Source: Lepidodermella squamata
Lineage: Eukaryota > Gastrotricha
Length of the DNA stretch: 64,000 nt
Direction: 5' to 3'
Assembly (NCBI GenBank): GCA_047495785.1
Contig: JBLDXI010000030.1
Coordinates: forward strand, 744,001 to 808,000
Shown: in pieces, positions 1 through 11,083 of the stretch
Numbering within the stretch: position 1 is the stretch's first letter
Layout: each line of letters begins with the position of its first letter
Program-made: the position numbers and the translations under genes
Notes under the pieces: model-generated
What the model saw: only the letters and a program-made list of their open reading frames with translations
Told to the model about the DNA's origin: nothing
Databases searched by the model: none

Positions 1-2002
1 ATTTATTTCATGACCGTGTGTGTAGAACTGACCTTGCGAGATCTTGCATGATCATGTGCGGATTTTTGTTCTAGCAGGGAGCCTGTTTTTTCCCAAAAAT
101 TCATAATTTTCAATCGATTCAAATCGATTTTTTGGGTCTACCACGTTTTGCCATTTGGCAGATGTTGAAGCTAGCGTGGATACCGATACGAAGCAAACTA
201 GCTCTGCATTTAATGCTACGTTTATGTTTTTATGTTACGCTCTGTTTATGGGTCCATTTCATCTGCTCTCAGATTATGTATCATTTTTGAGTGAAATACG
301 ATTTTGTAATTATTTGTATTCACTCAAAAATAAAAACAGATGCCAGCCCGCATTGTGCTCCCCAATTACCTCGCCAGTCGCCAGTTTGCGCATCGAAGTG
401 TTCAAAGTCCGCGTCTCTTTTGCGTCCGACTGCTATTTTAGGAGTCGAGCTGAGAGAAAGACGACGCTTCCACCCGACTACTACGCGTCGTTTGGGCGCT
501 TATCGTCTCTTTCTCGTCTCCAGCTAACATACCAGATGACGTTTCCAGCATTTTTCTTTTTTTTCTTAGCGTGCGGCATGCGAGAACCGTAACTGCGAAA
601 AAATGAAATATTCTAATCCCTGGATTGTTCAACAATTTTTATGTGCGTCTTATCCTCCTTAGCCACCAGCTGAAATAACAAATTAGTTTATTTTTAAGAT
701 CATCCTTTTCTCCGTTACACGCTGAAAATAAATTAAAATGGAATTTCGCAATGAAAAATCATTTTTAAGTGAGCAGATGAAATAGACTCTTTGTTTCAAA
801 ATGAAGGAAAAACGCGACGTTATGAGGGCGAAGTAGGATCTTCGAGCTTTTTTTATCTTGCGTAATTTTAGCCCCGAATTTATGTGACCAGAGCGTCTTC
901 CATGTGATTTGTTGGGTTTTCTTACCTAGGTAACGGGTAACGGGACCTCTCGCAAAGCATTTTCTATCGAGAATTAACTGCCGAGTGCGTCTTGTTGACC
1001 GCGTACAAGATCTAAAACTTCAAATCCAACACAACGAATAAATTGCCGCTAAATTATCTCAGTCATCAATGTTGTTGAAAGTATTATTCTACTTATTGTA
1101 TCGTTTTGATTATTGTTTTGATTATACTTTGTTTTTGCCTTGTTATTCTCTGTTAGCTATAATGAATCCGGTCAATAACTTTGTTGTCTTCTCCTACTAC
1201 ACCTTTCCTGTCCTAACTGAATCTGCCCTCTATTGGATGTACAGCTTCAAAATAAATACAAATAAAATAAATATTGGTTCAATAGCCCTTGAGCATAAAT
1301 CAATATCTTGAAGATTTTCGCCTCGCCGTGATCAAAGGCCTCATTAGTGTGAAATGGGTCTGATCGTTGATATACTCGGTTCGAATAAAAGCTGACTGCT
1401 CTCGCGCCCAAGTCAACTCAAATGTGCCTTTAATGCGGCAGTAAAACCTCGTGGAATGCCAATTCTGCTCGGTGGGGAAAACTTGCTTTTCCTTCCTTTC
1501 ACCTTCCTTTTCTTTCCTTTCACCACAGTTGCACCGGCGAATCGCATCATGTGCAGTATTAGGGATATTCCCTGCTATTCAAATGGTATATATCACTACA
1601 CACTATAATCACTGCGATCGAAATTAAATAGCATATATAGCCTAAATCTATTGCGCGATACATATATCTTTTTATGTCGCACATCAACTGAATGATTTAT
1701 CGACGCTTTTACATCAAATCCTGTCTTAATCGACATCATCGAAAAAATTGTTCATCATCTTTTTAAATTATGTCCCATAATTTCAGACATGCATTGCAAT
1801 ACAATATAAGTACCTGACAATCGAATCTAAATTATTGGTCAAAGCTGCTAACTGTGATGTTTATTTCAGCAGGGCACTCGAAGAAAATCATGTTTTTTTA
1901 TAATATCAAAGATTTCGCGAGAAATAATATTATTCTTTTTTTTAATGTACGATTATTACAACTCTCAAATCCCTATTTGAAATGTTAAGGCCTGGAGAAA
2001 TC
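1..2002. other. Intergenic, no supported gene
   Basis: Only short open frames without recognisable domains or paired splice signals are present. The longest begins near 155 (145 codons) and is low in conserved character. A stretch near 825-850 resembles sequence near 28375-28400 (a shared GCGAAGTAGGATC core), so part of this region is probably degenerate repeat. I see no gene. Confidence 0.5.
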
Positions 2003-2207
2003 TTGGACATATCGTTAGCACCGTTGAATAACTCGGATTTAGGCTTGTTTACTTCAGTTTCAAGTTGACGGGTGACAAGTAAATAGCGCTGTTTTTTACG
2101 TGAATAAAGAGGCAAAAAGCAAATGACACTTCTCTTGTCACCTTTCACCTGGAAAGTGACGTAACAATCCTAAATCCGGGTTAAGTATCCAACGTCGCTA
2201 ACGATAT
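2003..2207. mobile_element. MITE-like fold-back element, copy 1
   Basis: The ends are inverted copies of each other. ATATCGTTAGC starts at 2009 and GCTAACGATAT ends at 2207. The similarity continues inward for about 80 bp with scattered mismatches, including a GGTGACAAG/CTTGTCACC pair. The whole element could fold into one long hairpin. A second copy with the same ends lies at 38268-38459. It has no coding capacity, so it is a non-autonomous DNA element. The superfamily is not determined and no clear target-site duplication was found. Confidence 0.75.
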
Positions 2208-3036
2208 CGCCCGCGCGGTGCCAATGCGTCTAGGCGTCTAGGCGCTGGATACCTCAAGAGCTTCCGCTTTCATCGCAAAGAACATATAGTTTAGTCTACA
2301 ATTGCAACTGTTTTTTAAAGCGTCGGGGGACGAGTCGTAGAACCGGCAGTGCGGCGCCTTGTGTGATGATTTGCACTTTTTTGCTATCATTTTGATTGTA
2401 TTGAGGTGCGTCGAGAGTTTAAACGCGTTTTTTATGTGTTATGAAACACGCATCAAGCAAATGTGCGAGAATTCCGCGGGGAGTGTGCGTGCCGCGCGGT
2501 TAATCAATCCCCCGCGGAGTGTAGTAATTATTGTCCGCAACAGTGAGAGTGATAAAAATCGGAGGTAACTATACATAGGCACTGCGGAGCTTTCCTGAGC
2601 ATGCATCGATGATTATTCAAACCACCAATTTCACTCCTCACTCGGGTTCGTGGTGCGTGATTGTTAAGCATGTGGTATCAAATTAATTGAGACACGCCGT
2701 ACGCATAGGAGCCTTATATTTTCAGATGCGTCAAACAAAAGGGGTGGGTATGCATTATTGAATGTACCAGATCTGTCGACTTTATCAACTTCTCCCTCTG
2801 ACTTGAATAAGGGCCCTTTTCATATAGGCTGTTTCTATTTTGTATTTCGACGCATTATTGTTTGCTCTTCAATGCCGCTTTAATATTGCGACATGAATAA
2901 GTTACTATGAAGGAAGTTAACATGTCACTTGAACATTCACTTCAAATCAACGCCGAACGGATGAGGAGTAGGCAGGGTTGGTATCAATAATCCAACCTCC
3001 AATCTCGTAAATTTCACAGCTCTCAACTGTAAGCAA
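2208..3036. other. Intergenic, upstream of first channel gene
   Basis: No coding region was recognised. The stretch ends at the start of the first channel gene. No promoter motif can be called with confidence. Confidence 0.5.
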
Positions 3037-4197
3037 ATGACGATGGCGATTCGGGCTGTTATCGCTGTTTTTATCGTCAACCATGCATTGGCTGAACCAG
3101 CCGGCAACGACAGCGTCTGGGATTTCGATCCGACCGCAACTATACTGAGCAACTGTAGGATTGGCGCCAATGTCAACACGCCTGTCGAGCTCGAGAAGAA
3201 AGTAATTCCTCTTACGATTGAGTTTCAAGCGAAACGTTTCATCGATATCGACGACGTTGCTGAGACCTTTTCCATTTTCGGGTCACTTTTCGTTAGATAC
3301 AACTCGAAATGCATTGCTGATTTGTACAAGAATGTATCACGAAAAGGCAGCGTAGCTTGGCCGCCGGATATAGATCAGCTGTCGAAGGAGGATCCTAATA
3401 TTTACTGGTTTCCGGATTTGTTACACGAAAATGCAATCGAAAACCCTGGGATGCTCGACGGATTTCATAGGTATATCCGTATACGGCTGGGCCCAGGCTC
3501 AGTAATGTTCGTTATATCAGGAAAATTCTCGTCATTCTGCGACTTGGACGTTACCTATTTTCCTTACGATGTCCAAGTTTGCAGGATAGACTTTTATCTG
3601 TCACAATCCAATTCGTATTCTAGAATCGCCAACGCGTCATTCACTGATGATCAGGCTTCATTTTTGAGGAAAAATTCAGGCTGGCATCATGATATCTCAC
3701 AACGTGCCCCATCTTTTGGAACAGTCAAATCAAGTATCAATTCACAGACGTTCAGTGTCGCTAGTTTCAAATTTCAATTCAGGCGGAAACCGGATTATTT
3801 CCTAACAAACCTATTCGCGCCAAGTATAATTCTCAGTTCGCTGGTTTTGGCGTCATTCTTCATCCCGGCTGATGCTCCGGATCGCCCGGCCTTCGCCTGC
3901 ACTGTTATGCTGGCGATTTTCGTTGTTCAAGACAACGTCCAAGCTAATTTGCCCAAAACACCCCACCCGACTGTTGCTGGAATTTTCAGCTTGTCACAAG
4001 CTGCGATCGCAACCTTTTGCGTGCTATACGAAGCGATCATGTGCGGATTCCTCGCCATGTTCCCAGAAAAAGGCGGCGTGAAAATTAAATTTTTGGGCAA
4101 GAAATTTGCTCGCCATGTGATTGTTGATGTCGTTATGTTTCAATTGGCTTTCTTTCTGTATTTACTATCAACCGTTACAGTATCGTTTTTATTCTAA
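3037..4197 (+). CDS. Cys-loop ligand-gated ion channel subunit 1 (intronless)
   Basis: Single open frame of 386 aa. Residues 1-19 look like a signal peptide. An extracellular ligand-binding domain follows, with the Cys-loop at C168-C182 (13 residues between, containing FPYD). M1 is about 255-277, M2 about 282-306, M3 about 313-342 and M4 about 360-384. The M3-M4 loop is only about 18 residues, against 80 or more in most animal subunits. M2 starts with PDRP instead of the nicotinic GEK or the anionic PAR motif, and a Leu sits at the 9' position. There is no vicinal Cys pair in loop C. Extra cysteines C40 and C92 match positions conserved in the neighbouring channels. Unlike its neighbours it has no introns, so it may be an old retrocopy or have lost them. 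Ligand and ion selectivity are unknown. A second in-frame ATG lies two codons downstream. Confidence 0.9.
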   Translation: MTMAIRAVIAVFIVNHALAEPAGNDSVWDFDPTATILSNCRIGANVNTPVELEKKVIPLTIEFQAKRFIDIDDVAETFSIFGSLFVRYNSKCIADLYKNVSRKGSVAWPPDIDQLSKEDPNIYWFPDLLHENAIENPGMLDGFHRYIRIRLGPGSVMFVISGKFSSFCDLDVTYFPYDVQVCRIDFYLSQSNSYSRIANASFTDDQASFLRKNSGWHHDISQRAPSFGTVKSSINSQTFSVASFKFQFRRKPDYFLTNLFAPSIILSSLVLASFFIPADAPDRPAFACTVMLAIFVVQDNVQANLPKTPHPTVAGIFSLSQAAIATFCVLYEAIMCGFLAMFPEKGGVKIKFLGKKFARHVIVDVVMFQLAFFLYLLSTVTVSFLF

Positions 4198-4767
4198 AAT
4201 TACCTTTGCCTTGTGAAATTATTATTCTATTCAGGACCGAATGCGTTTGTGATGAGTGATGTGATTCTAATCTCTTCAAGACTAATTGCGAACTTGCGGG
4301 ACCTTCAGGGCAAGCGAAATGTTCACCTTGAACTTCTTATGCCTCGTTAGCTATTATGTTTGTGCTCGCTATAATATGAAACTTAACTACGGCCAAACCT
4401 CTCTTGGTTACTATATGCCCTATCGGTTATGATTAACCGGAAATTTGATTTTCGCAGTGGAAATGTAAATATGGATTGTTGGTAAACCATGAATATTGAT
4501 GCAATGCTATATAATGCTGAAAGATGTGAAAATAATATGATAATTAAAACACAGAAGAACCCATACCTACACGCCTACGATGAAATAACTGCGAGTTAGC
4601 TCTGTTTAATCAAGGAGTCCGAACAAATACAAGATATTTGATTTCATGGTTTGATCAGTAACACTATTCTAATGCTTTCACATAAATCCATACAGTCGAT
4701 GACGGTGATAATTCAACGCAGCCAGAAAGAATAATTTGCGATTCAGCTTTCCCCCAATCATTTTTTC
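4198..4767. other. Intergenic between two channel genes
   Basis: AT-rich spacer between two same-strand channel genes. No gene or repeat was recognised. Confidence 0.5.
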
Positions 4768-6002
4768 TTGAGAGCAATGATAACGATTTTGCTGATTTTC
4801 GTTGGACAGATCGCATCCACGGTTCAGTTTATGCCTAGCCAAACGAAGCTAAGAAGGTTGATGACGGATCAGTGCATGCTGCTCACAAAAGACAGGCCTG
4901 TTGAACACTACAACGACGTGATGAACTGGGAGTTTTTACTGACGCTCAGTAGCTTCCGTGAAATTGACGACGAGGATCAAACGTGAGTTTTGGGAAGATG
5001 AAATTCCAGAAAATTATGCTTTGATTTTACGAAGGTTCACTGTTGTAGGCGAATTCCTAATCCAATGGCATCATCCATGCGTCCGCTGGAAGCATCTGCC
5101 CGAATACGCGAATATCGACTCATTTCACCTAGAGACAAAGGAATCGTTCTTCCCTCAATTGATTCATAAGAACGCAGATAAGGAATTCTACATTTTTGAC
5201 CGGCTCATTAGTCAAAACCTTATGATAGTGTGGCCCGACGGGACACAGTTTGTTAGAGTCCTCACCCCCATCACTTCATCGTGTCAACTCAAGTGAGCTA
5301 CTATTTAAGTACTCAAATTTTGAAGCTTATAAAGCTCATTTTTCCAGCTTGAAAAAATTCCCGTTTGACGTCCAGTTTTGCCAAATCGAGCTTCAAGCGA
5401 TTCATATTTCCAAAGTGGTACATTTCAGGCTAATTGGCAGTGGCATCCAGTTTTTCGATCGTGACGACTTTCTTTCACCAGCCGACGTGTGGCAGCTGGT
5501 AACTTTTGATGCGAAAGTTCAGCTGACGGACCCAAATCCGCTGACTAACACCACTCAATCCCTTGTAATTTTTTCGTTTCAATTTGAGAGACGATCCGCA
5601 TATTATGTGATCAACCTATTCGTTCCAAATTTATTCCTAATGATTCTCGTACTAAGTGTTGGATTTTTGCCACCTAAATACCCAGATCGACCAGCTATAT
5701 GCGCTACTATTGTACTTGCTTTTTCGGTCTCGCAATCTTACGTCGCTGATTCTATCCCTCAATCAGCTGAGATACCTTATATTGTAGTTTTCATGTCTAT
5801 CCAGCTTGCAGTGAGCGTTTCGTGTTCAATCTACACCTTAATTGCGTGTGAGTTGGCTAAACACAAGAGTTTCGCCCTCCCAGCGCCTTTGTTACCCAAA
5901 GATCTAACGGCTATACGGCTACTTGATGTCGTTTTCTTTTCGATTACAACAATGATAGTCCTCATTGTTTATGCAGTAATTTTCCTTCTAATGGACGCAT
6001 AA
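4768..6002 (+). CDS. Cys-loop ligand-gated ion channel subunit 2
   Basis: Three exons: 4768-4982, 5035-5292 and 5348-6002, separated by introns of 52 and 55 bp. The spliced frame is 375 aa and the phases agree with the paralogues. An N-terminal hydrophobic signal (ILLIFVGQIAST) is followed by the extracellular domain. An extra Cys lies early (DQCML) and another in a W-HHPC-VRW stretch equivalent to loop D. The second intron falls inside the Cys-loop (CQLN, splice, LKKFPFDVQFC), giving 13 residues between the cysteines. Four membrane helices follow. M2 is preceded by KYPDRP, and the M3-M4 loop is about 20 residues. An AATAAA at 6040-6045 could serve as its polyadenylation signal and overlaps the end of the converging gene, whose stop codon is 35 bp away. 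Confidence 0.9.
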
Positions 6003-6037
6003 AATGCGAGTGAAACTTTGTTGTAATGACGTTGTTA

Positions 6038-7219
6038 CTAATAAATCATTTTGCTGAGAATTGCGATATCAGTAAGCAATAGCAAGAAGAAGATCGAGCT
6101 GAAAACAGCTATGTCCACCAATTTTAGCCTGCAAATCTTGAAATCGCCACAAATTGCGAGTTTATCCTGCATTCGAGGCCAGTGAGCCATTTCGCAAGCA
6201 AACAAGCTGTAAATGCCGCAGAATACCGCGGCAAAAAAGTGCGCGGTCAGGAAAACGAGCGCGTATGGAATTTCGCTCGTCACCGGTATCTGACTGCTGA
6301 TATCAGCCTGGAGGACGGAAATAGCTAAAAGCACCGTGACGCAGAAAACAGATCGATCCGGCGAATCGGCTGGGATGAAAACGGCGCCGAAAAGTAGAAC
6401 GCTCATGCAAAGCGTGGGTAGGAATATGTTGATGATGTACAACGCTGGTTTCCTCCTTAAAGCGAAGTGAAAAGACACCCGTTGCTGGGAAACCATCTCG
6501 GAGGACCTCGTGAAGGTGCTATTCGAGTAGGACACAAGCTCCCACGCATCAACTTGGCTGATGAAAGGATTTGCTTCATCTTGGATCTCTGAAATCCCTG
6601 AAAAGTTACCGATCGTGAGTTTTGTGTGTTCGGGATATTCGTGCGAAACAAAGTTGATTGGGCACGTTTGCTGATCAAATGGAAACTTCTCCAAGCTGAA
6701 TTTGTATCGGAAATGACTTAAATCGGTAATTCATGTGAGCCATGCTTACTTTAAAGCGCAGAATGCTTTGAATTCGCCATAGAGAATCAGCGTTACTATT
6801 GAGTCACTGTAGTACTCAATTTTTGAGAAATCATTGAGAAATAATGATATCGGAATAGTTTCAGCTCCGTTGGTCATGTATACCGATGGTCGCCATACAT
6901 CCTCAGCCTTTACTGCTATGTAGGCTACCCCGCCCCATCGACCTGGGTCCCATGACACGCATTCATGGTACCATGACAATTGTAGCGAGGCCATAACGGA
7001 GAAGTGTTGGGTTCGTTCTTCAAGTGAGTTGAATCGAAACGGCCAGAAGTCGACGCTGACATTGACCGGCTTCCATGATGAGGCAGGCCGTGCTGTGCTG
7101 AAAAGGGTGCATTTTTCAGAAAAATGCCTCCTAATTCGCTCTTCCATTGGCACGTAAGCTTCATTAGCCAGGACGCTCGGAACTAGCAGGCCTAAAATAA
7201 AGAGGGAGCAATTCATCAT
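6038..7219 (-). CDS. Cys-loop ligand-gated ion channel subunit 3
   Basis: Two exons read on the minus strand, 7219-6750 and 6695-6038, separated by a 54-bp intron. The product is 375 aa. The start is chosen at the tandem Met pair (7219/7216) because it gives a clean signal peptide (CSLFILGLLVPSVLA); an upstream in-frame Met at 7309 would not. The intron interrupts the Cys-loop at the same codon as in the other channels (CALN, splice, LEKFPFDQQTC). Extra cysteines are C37 and C87 (WYHEC). M2 is preceded by DSPDRS and the M3-M4 loop is short. It lacks the upstream intron that genes 2, 10 and 12 have, so introns have been lost or gained within this family. It converges on subunit 2. Confidence 0.9.
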
Positions 7220-7440
7220 TGCGTAAAATCTGAATTCGCGAATTACTCTGTTCGGAGATCCTATAAATTTTGTTCGGATGCAATGCAAATTCGATTGATG
7301 GAAAAACAAACTTCCGCTATTGATCAGAAAAGCTTCATTAATTTTAACCTTATTTTTGGCCTATGCTAACTTCAAGGATAACGAAACTGTAATGTTACCG
7401 AAGGTCTCATTCAGCAAAGTAAATGAATCTTGATGTTATT

Positions 7441-7640
7441 TTAGCACCGCTTGTCAGGCTTCAAAGCAATGCCCATGAAGTGGAATAAAGTGAACAGGCT
7501 GCTGGCGCTTCCGGATATGACTCTTACACTTGGTGATGCCACCTCGAGGCTATGTTTTTCGAATCCTCTGTTGCAAAATATTACGGAGTCGTCGAATTTT
7601 CGAGGGAGCTGCTGCGGATATTGAACCTGAAAATTATTAA
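7441..7640 (-). pseudogene. Antisense relic of a channel first exon
   Basis: Read on the minus strand, this stretch encodes peptides clearly related to the N-terminal exon of the gene that starts at 7783 on the other strand. Matching blocks are DDS(V/I)I, (F/E)EKH-LEVAS and LFTLFHFMGI (against the neighbour's FTLFRFMGI). It has no channel domain, no membrane helices and no continuation, so it is most likely a decayed, inverted partial duplicate of that exon. Confidence 0.6.
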
Positions 7641-7782
7641 AAATATTTGCTGTATGGAACTGGAGTGAAATTTCCGATTGGAAGCACTGCTTTCTATCCT
7701 TCAAAATTCTATCCTATGTTTAATTGAAGGTAGTTATCCACAGTTCACGAACATCTCTCTGAGTAAAGAATTCGCATGATAT

Positions 7783-9224
7783 ATGTGTGTTATCAAAGTG
7801 GCTTTTCTGGTGATAATTTGCCTTGATGCTGCGAACACTCAAGCGATCGACGATTCGATTATATCATTCGACAAAGAATTCGAAACGCACTGCCCCGAGG
7901 TGGCGTCACTATCTTTACCTAGTGTATGGCTACTCCGAAACCGCCAGCCTATACTCGTTGAAGTAAACTTCACGTTATTCCGCTTCATGGGCATCGACGA
8001 TTTGACGCAGAGGTATTTTCCTCAAATATACCCCGAGAATCATTATTTATCCACTTCCAGTCTGTCTCTTACTGGCCTCATCACGATGTGGTGGAGACCT
8101 ACTTGCCCACCGCCGACATGCATCGATCTTTTCCACAACGAAACTCTGTGCCAGGAATGGGAAGAAGGCATAGATTTGGGGAACATGAAGATTCAACGGA
8201 CATTACAAACAACCTGGGTGCCACTAGTTAGCCATGTGAACGCGTTGAAGAATTATAGGCCAGTGTTTGCGTGAGTTTTATCCTAAATTCTTGATTAAAA
8301 GTGCCATGCAATCAGTGAAGGAAGTAACAAGGGAACGGAAGGGGCGGAGAGGGGATGCGGGCATTTTCGGTACCAGGAAGATTTTTTCTCATACATTTTC
8401 TTTCTTTATATTGGTCGAAATCCCCTATTGGCGAATGATCTACTTCACTTCTGCACACTCTTTCATCATTCATCTTTCATCCATTGACCAGGAGTCCACT
8501 GCAAAAAGTCTTCATATATCCATTTTTGAATAGCCTTATAGAGGCTTTCGACTACATTCGCATCGATACGATTTGCGATCAATTTTCCGTCACCAAATTT
8601 CCCTTCGACGCCTTGGAATGTTCCATAATCTTCGATAGCGAGGACGAAGAAACAGTTGTTAGTTTCGATGTTTCTTTATTTGATATCGATTTGGGGGCTG
8701 CTGGAGCCTTCATCGGCGATACAGATATTTGGACATTTGATGGCTGTGGAACGGCTAGGTCGATATTGACCAACCAAACGGGCGACAACCTGGTGCCACG
8801 TCTAATTTTCCCGGTCAGATTCAAGCGAAGAGCTGCTTACTTTACGGCTAACATTTTCCTACCAGTTATTTCTTTGTATTTGCTTCAAATATCTGCCTTA
8901 ATTATGACGCCTGATGTTCCAGATCGGGCCAATATCGGCGTCACGTTAGTTCTAGCATTCTCCGTCATTTTGTCCCTAATTTTCAACAACATCCCAAAAA
9001 CATCTGAAACTGTGTACCTCGTTAATATCGTAATATTCAAATTCACAATGGGCCTTGTGTTGAGCTTTTACGAACTTGTTACATTTGCAGTATCTGCTTA
9101 TTTGATTCAGACGAAAACGGAGTTTCTGAAATACGTCAGAATTTCTGATCTTGTCTTTGCTGGGTGTTTACTTTTCTTAACGGCAGTTGTCGATGGCTAT
9201 TACTTCTTCAAAATGATGGACTAA
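7783..9224 (+). CDS. Cys-loop ligand-gated ion channel subunit 4 (divergent)
   Basis: Three exons: 7783-8012, 8061-8270 and 8492-9224. The introns are 48 and 221 bp and the product is 390 aa. It has a signal peptide (VAFLVIICLDAANT), a conserved FRFMGIDD strand and four membrane helices, with DVPDRA before M2. It is the most divergent member of the group. The loop-D region reads MWWRPTCPPPTC with two cysteines. The Cys-loop (CDQFSVTKFPFDALEC) has 14 residues between its cysteines instead of 13. The usual intron inside the Cys-loop is absent and is replaced by one further upstream. The 221-bp intron is long for this region; its placement rests on phase agreement and a CCAG acceptor. Confidence 0.82.
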
Positions 9225-9843
9225 ATGGTTTTATTGTTGTTAAATTGTTCAGTAAAATTACGATAAATTTCCAACTTTCATGAGGCGAATCGAGATCCCC
9301 AGCCTACTTGCAACGACTTTTATAGGAGCTCGCATTAGCAGATTTTTCAAACAACATTCCTAATGCATGAAAACGATCGATTCTCTATGAATGCTCAATC
9401 TCTGATGTCAGTGTTTCAGCTCAACACTTCCGGTTTGAATCTCGAACGATGAGGATCGATGCTATGCAAGCATTGATCATTGAGCTTGCAATTATCACTC
9501 ACAAGCCTATGCTGTAGCTGCTTGGGCGGTTATCGGGTGAGTGCGCGGTAGATTGCCTTGGGACCCAGCTCGCTCGTCCAGACCGGTAAAGCAAATGAAA
9601 ATTTAGCCCACTGTTCAGTCAATTTTAAGAAGCTTTGGAGCATGCTGTAGAGAAAATCCCTGGATAAAAGAGAAAGTAACTTCGAAAAAACCGCAAAATA
9701 ATTGTTTCATCCCTGGTAGCTCCAGGATCGCACCCTGGTCTCATAATAATATATAATCATTTATTTTTCAAGAAATGTTTCGGATCAGTTTTTTGCTGGA
9801 GTTCAATCGAAATGCTGGAGTTCAATCGAAATATTTATACGTT
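9225..9843. other. Intergenic with repeat fragment
   Basis: About 9690-9745 resembles part of the repeat found at 46.9 kb and 52.3 kb (shared CATCCCTGG-AGCTCCAGGATCGCACC-like core). About 9794-9831 contains two tandem copies of a 19-bp unit (GCTGGAGTTCAATCGAAAT). No gene was seen. Confidence 0.5.
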
Positions 9844-10945
9844 TTATTCCACCTTATTCGATATTTTGCTGTCCTCATTTACGGGAGTCTCGTTAGCATC
9901 AAGGCCAGCTGATTTTTTGCCCCAGTTCTTGCTGACATCCTCTTTAGTAGCTGCAAAAGTGCCAAAAAGCCAGTCAGTCGGAACGTGGTTAGTACCATAA
10001 TTGCAGTCAAAGTGACCGTGGTGAAGCATATGGAAAGGATCCCCAGCTGAAATGAGAAATTTCGTATGATGTTTGTCCCTGGCTAAGAAACTCACCTCCA
10101 GCTGGCCATACATAGCCATCATGGCCAACCCAAGCTGCTACAGCGCAATCGACAAGAACAGTCAACGCTATAATAGGATGAACACCAAGAGGAAGAACGC
10201 AGAATGCTGACATGAAGTAAGGCCCTGACTCAAGCGGATGCATATTTGTCCCAGAAAACGCCGTAGTATTGTAAGACTTGTGATGCAGCGAATGCACATA
10301 CTTGTACAGGATTTTTCCAATATCGGGGATATAATCGGTCTTCCATGGATGCATTGAACGGTGGAGGAAGTAGAAGTGCAAATTTCTCCAGTAGGGCATG
10401 CCAAAAATGAGTGCGAAGTGAAGGATTGGCTTGTCCCAGAACGAGCGTGTCATAGGCACGTAGCCTGTTGCATACCAGTGGCACATCAAAATTTCGAGCA
10501 GACCAGCGATTATTGACGAGAGGGTGGTGTACAGGTAGTCATGCTTCATTTGCTCGAATTTTGGGTACCTCGGCGTGATTTTGCATTTGAACAGCTTCTC
10601 CTTCATCGGGCCGAAGTACAGCCACCAGTCCCAGAATCCGCATAACACCCAGGTCGCTAGGACATTACGCAGAATGATCGGCCACATCCATTCGATTGAT
10701 AGAGTAGCAGCCCGGCCGAAAGCTGGGTAGGTCTCACCTCCGTCGTAAAGCCCGTAAACAATCAGGCAGGCGTAGGTGAAATGACGAGCTGCAGCTCCAT
10801 AAGCAGCAACATGGCCCTTGAAATCTGCAATAGGGACAGATCTCATATCAGGGACTAACTCTGAAGGCTGGAGCCTTATCGATTGAATAAGCTGCGGTAC
10901 AGGCCATAGGTAGGTGATCAAGAATGACTTGACGAAATCTATCAT
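9844..10945 (-). CDS. Sterol desaturase / fatty acid hydroxylase family membrane enzyme
   Basis: Two exons on the minus strand, 10945-10096 and 10046-9844, with a 49-bp intron; 350 aa. The three histidine clusters of the non-haem di-iron family are present: HRSMH near residue 195, HSLHH near 218, and HMLHH near 288 followed by GHFDCNYG. The last cluster is created only after splicing, which supports the intron. Hydrophobic helices precede and separate the clusters, as expected for an ER membrane enzyme. Family members oxidise sterols, fatty acids or sphingoid bases; the substrate here cannot be told. The C-terminal tail is hydrophilic (about 50 residues) with no evident ER-retrieval motif. 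It sits alone between channel genes, with no obvious functional link to them. Confidence 0.88.
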
Positions 10946-11083
10946 TTTTATTCTCAGAGACGAGCAATTTTATAAGATAATGAGAGGGGCCACGGGTATA
11001 ACTGGCGTGTCAAATGCGAGATAAGGCTTTTTGGAACGAGATAAGCTCTTAGATATGAGCGAACTCTGTCCCAAGCCTCGATT

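Noticed and set aside
155-592. 145-codon open frame on the plus strand
   Set aside because: No domain, biased toward low-complexity aromatic and basic residues, no splice partner and no paralogue in the window.
1069-1311. Hydrophobic 80-codon open frame
   Set aside because: Tyr/Phe-rich translation of AT-rich DNA; no conserved motif.
10168-10484. Extra minus-strand frames inside the desaturase gene
   Set aside because: Alternate-frame shadows; the true frame carries all three histidine clusters.
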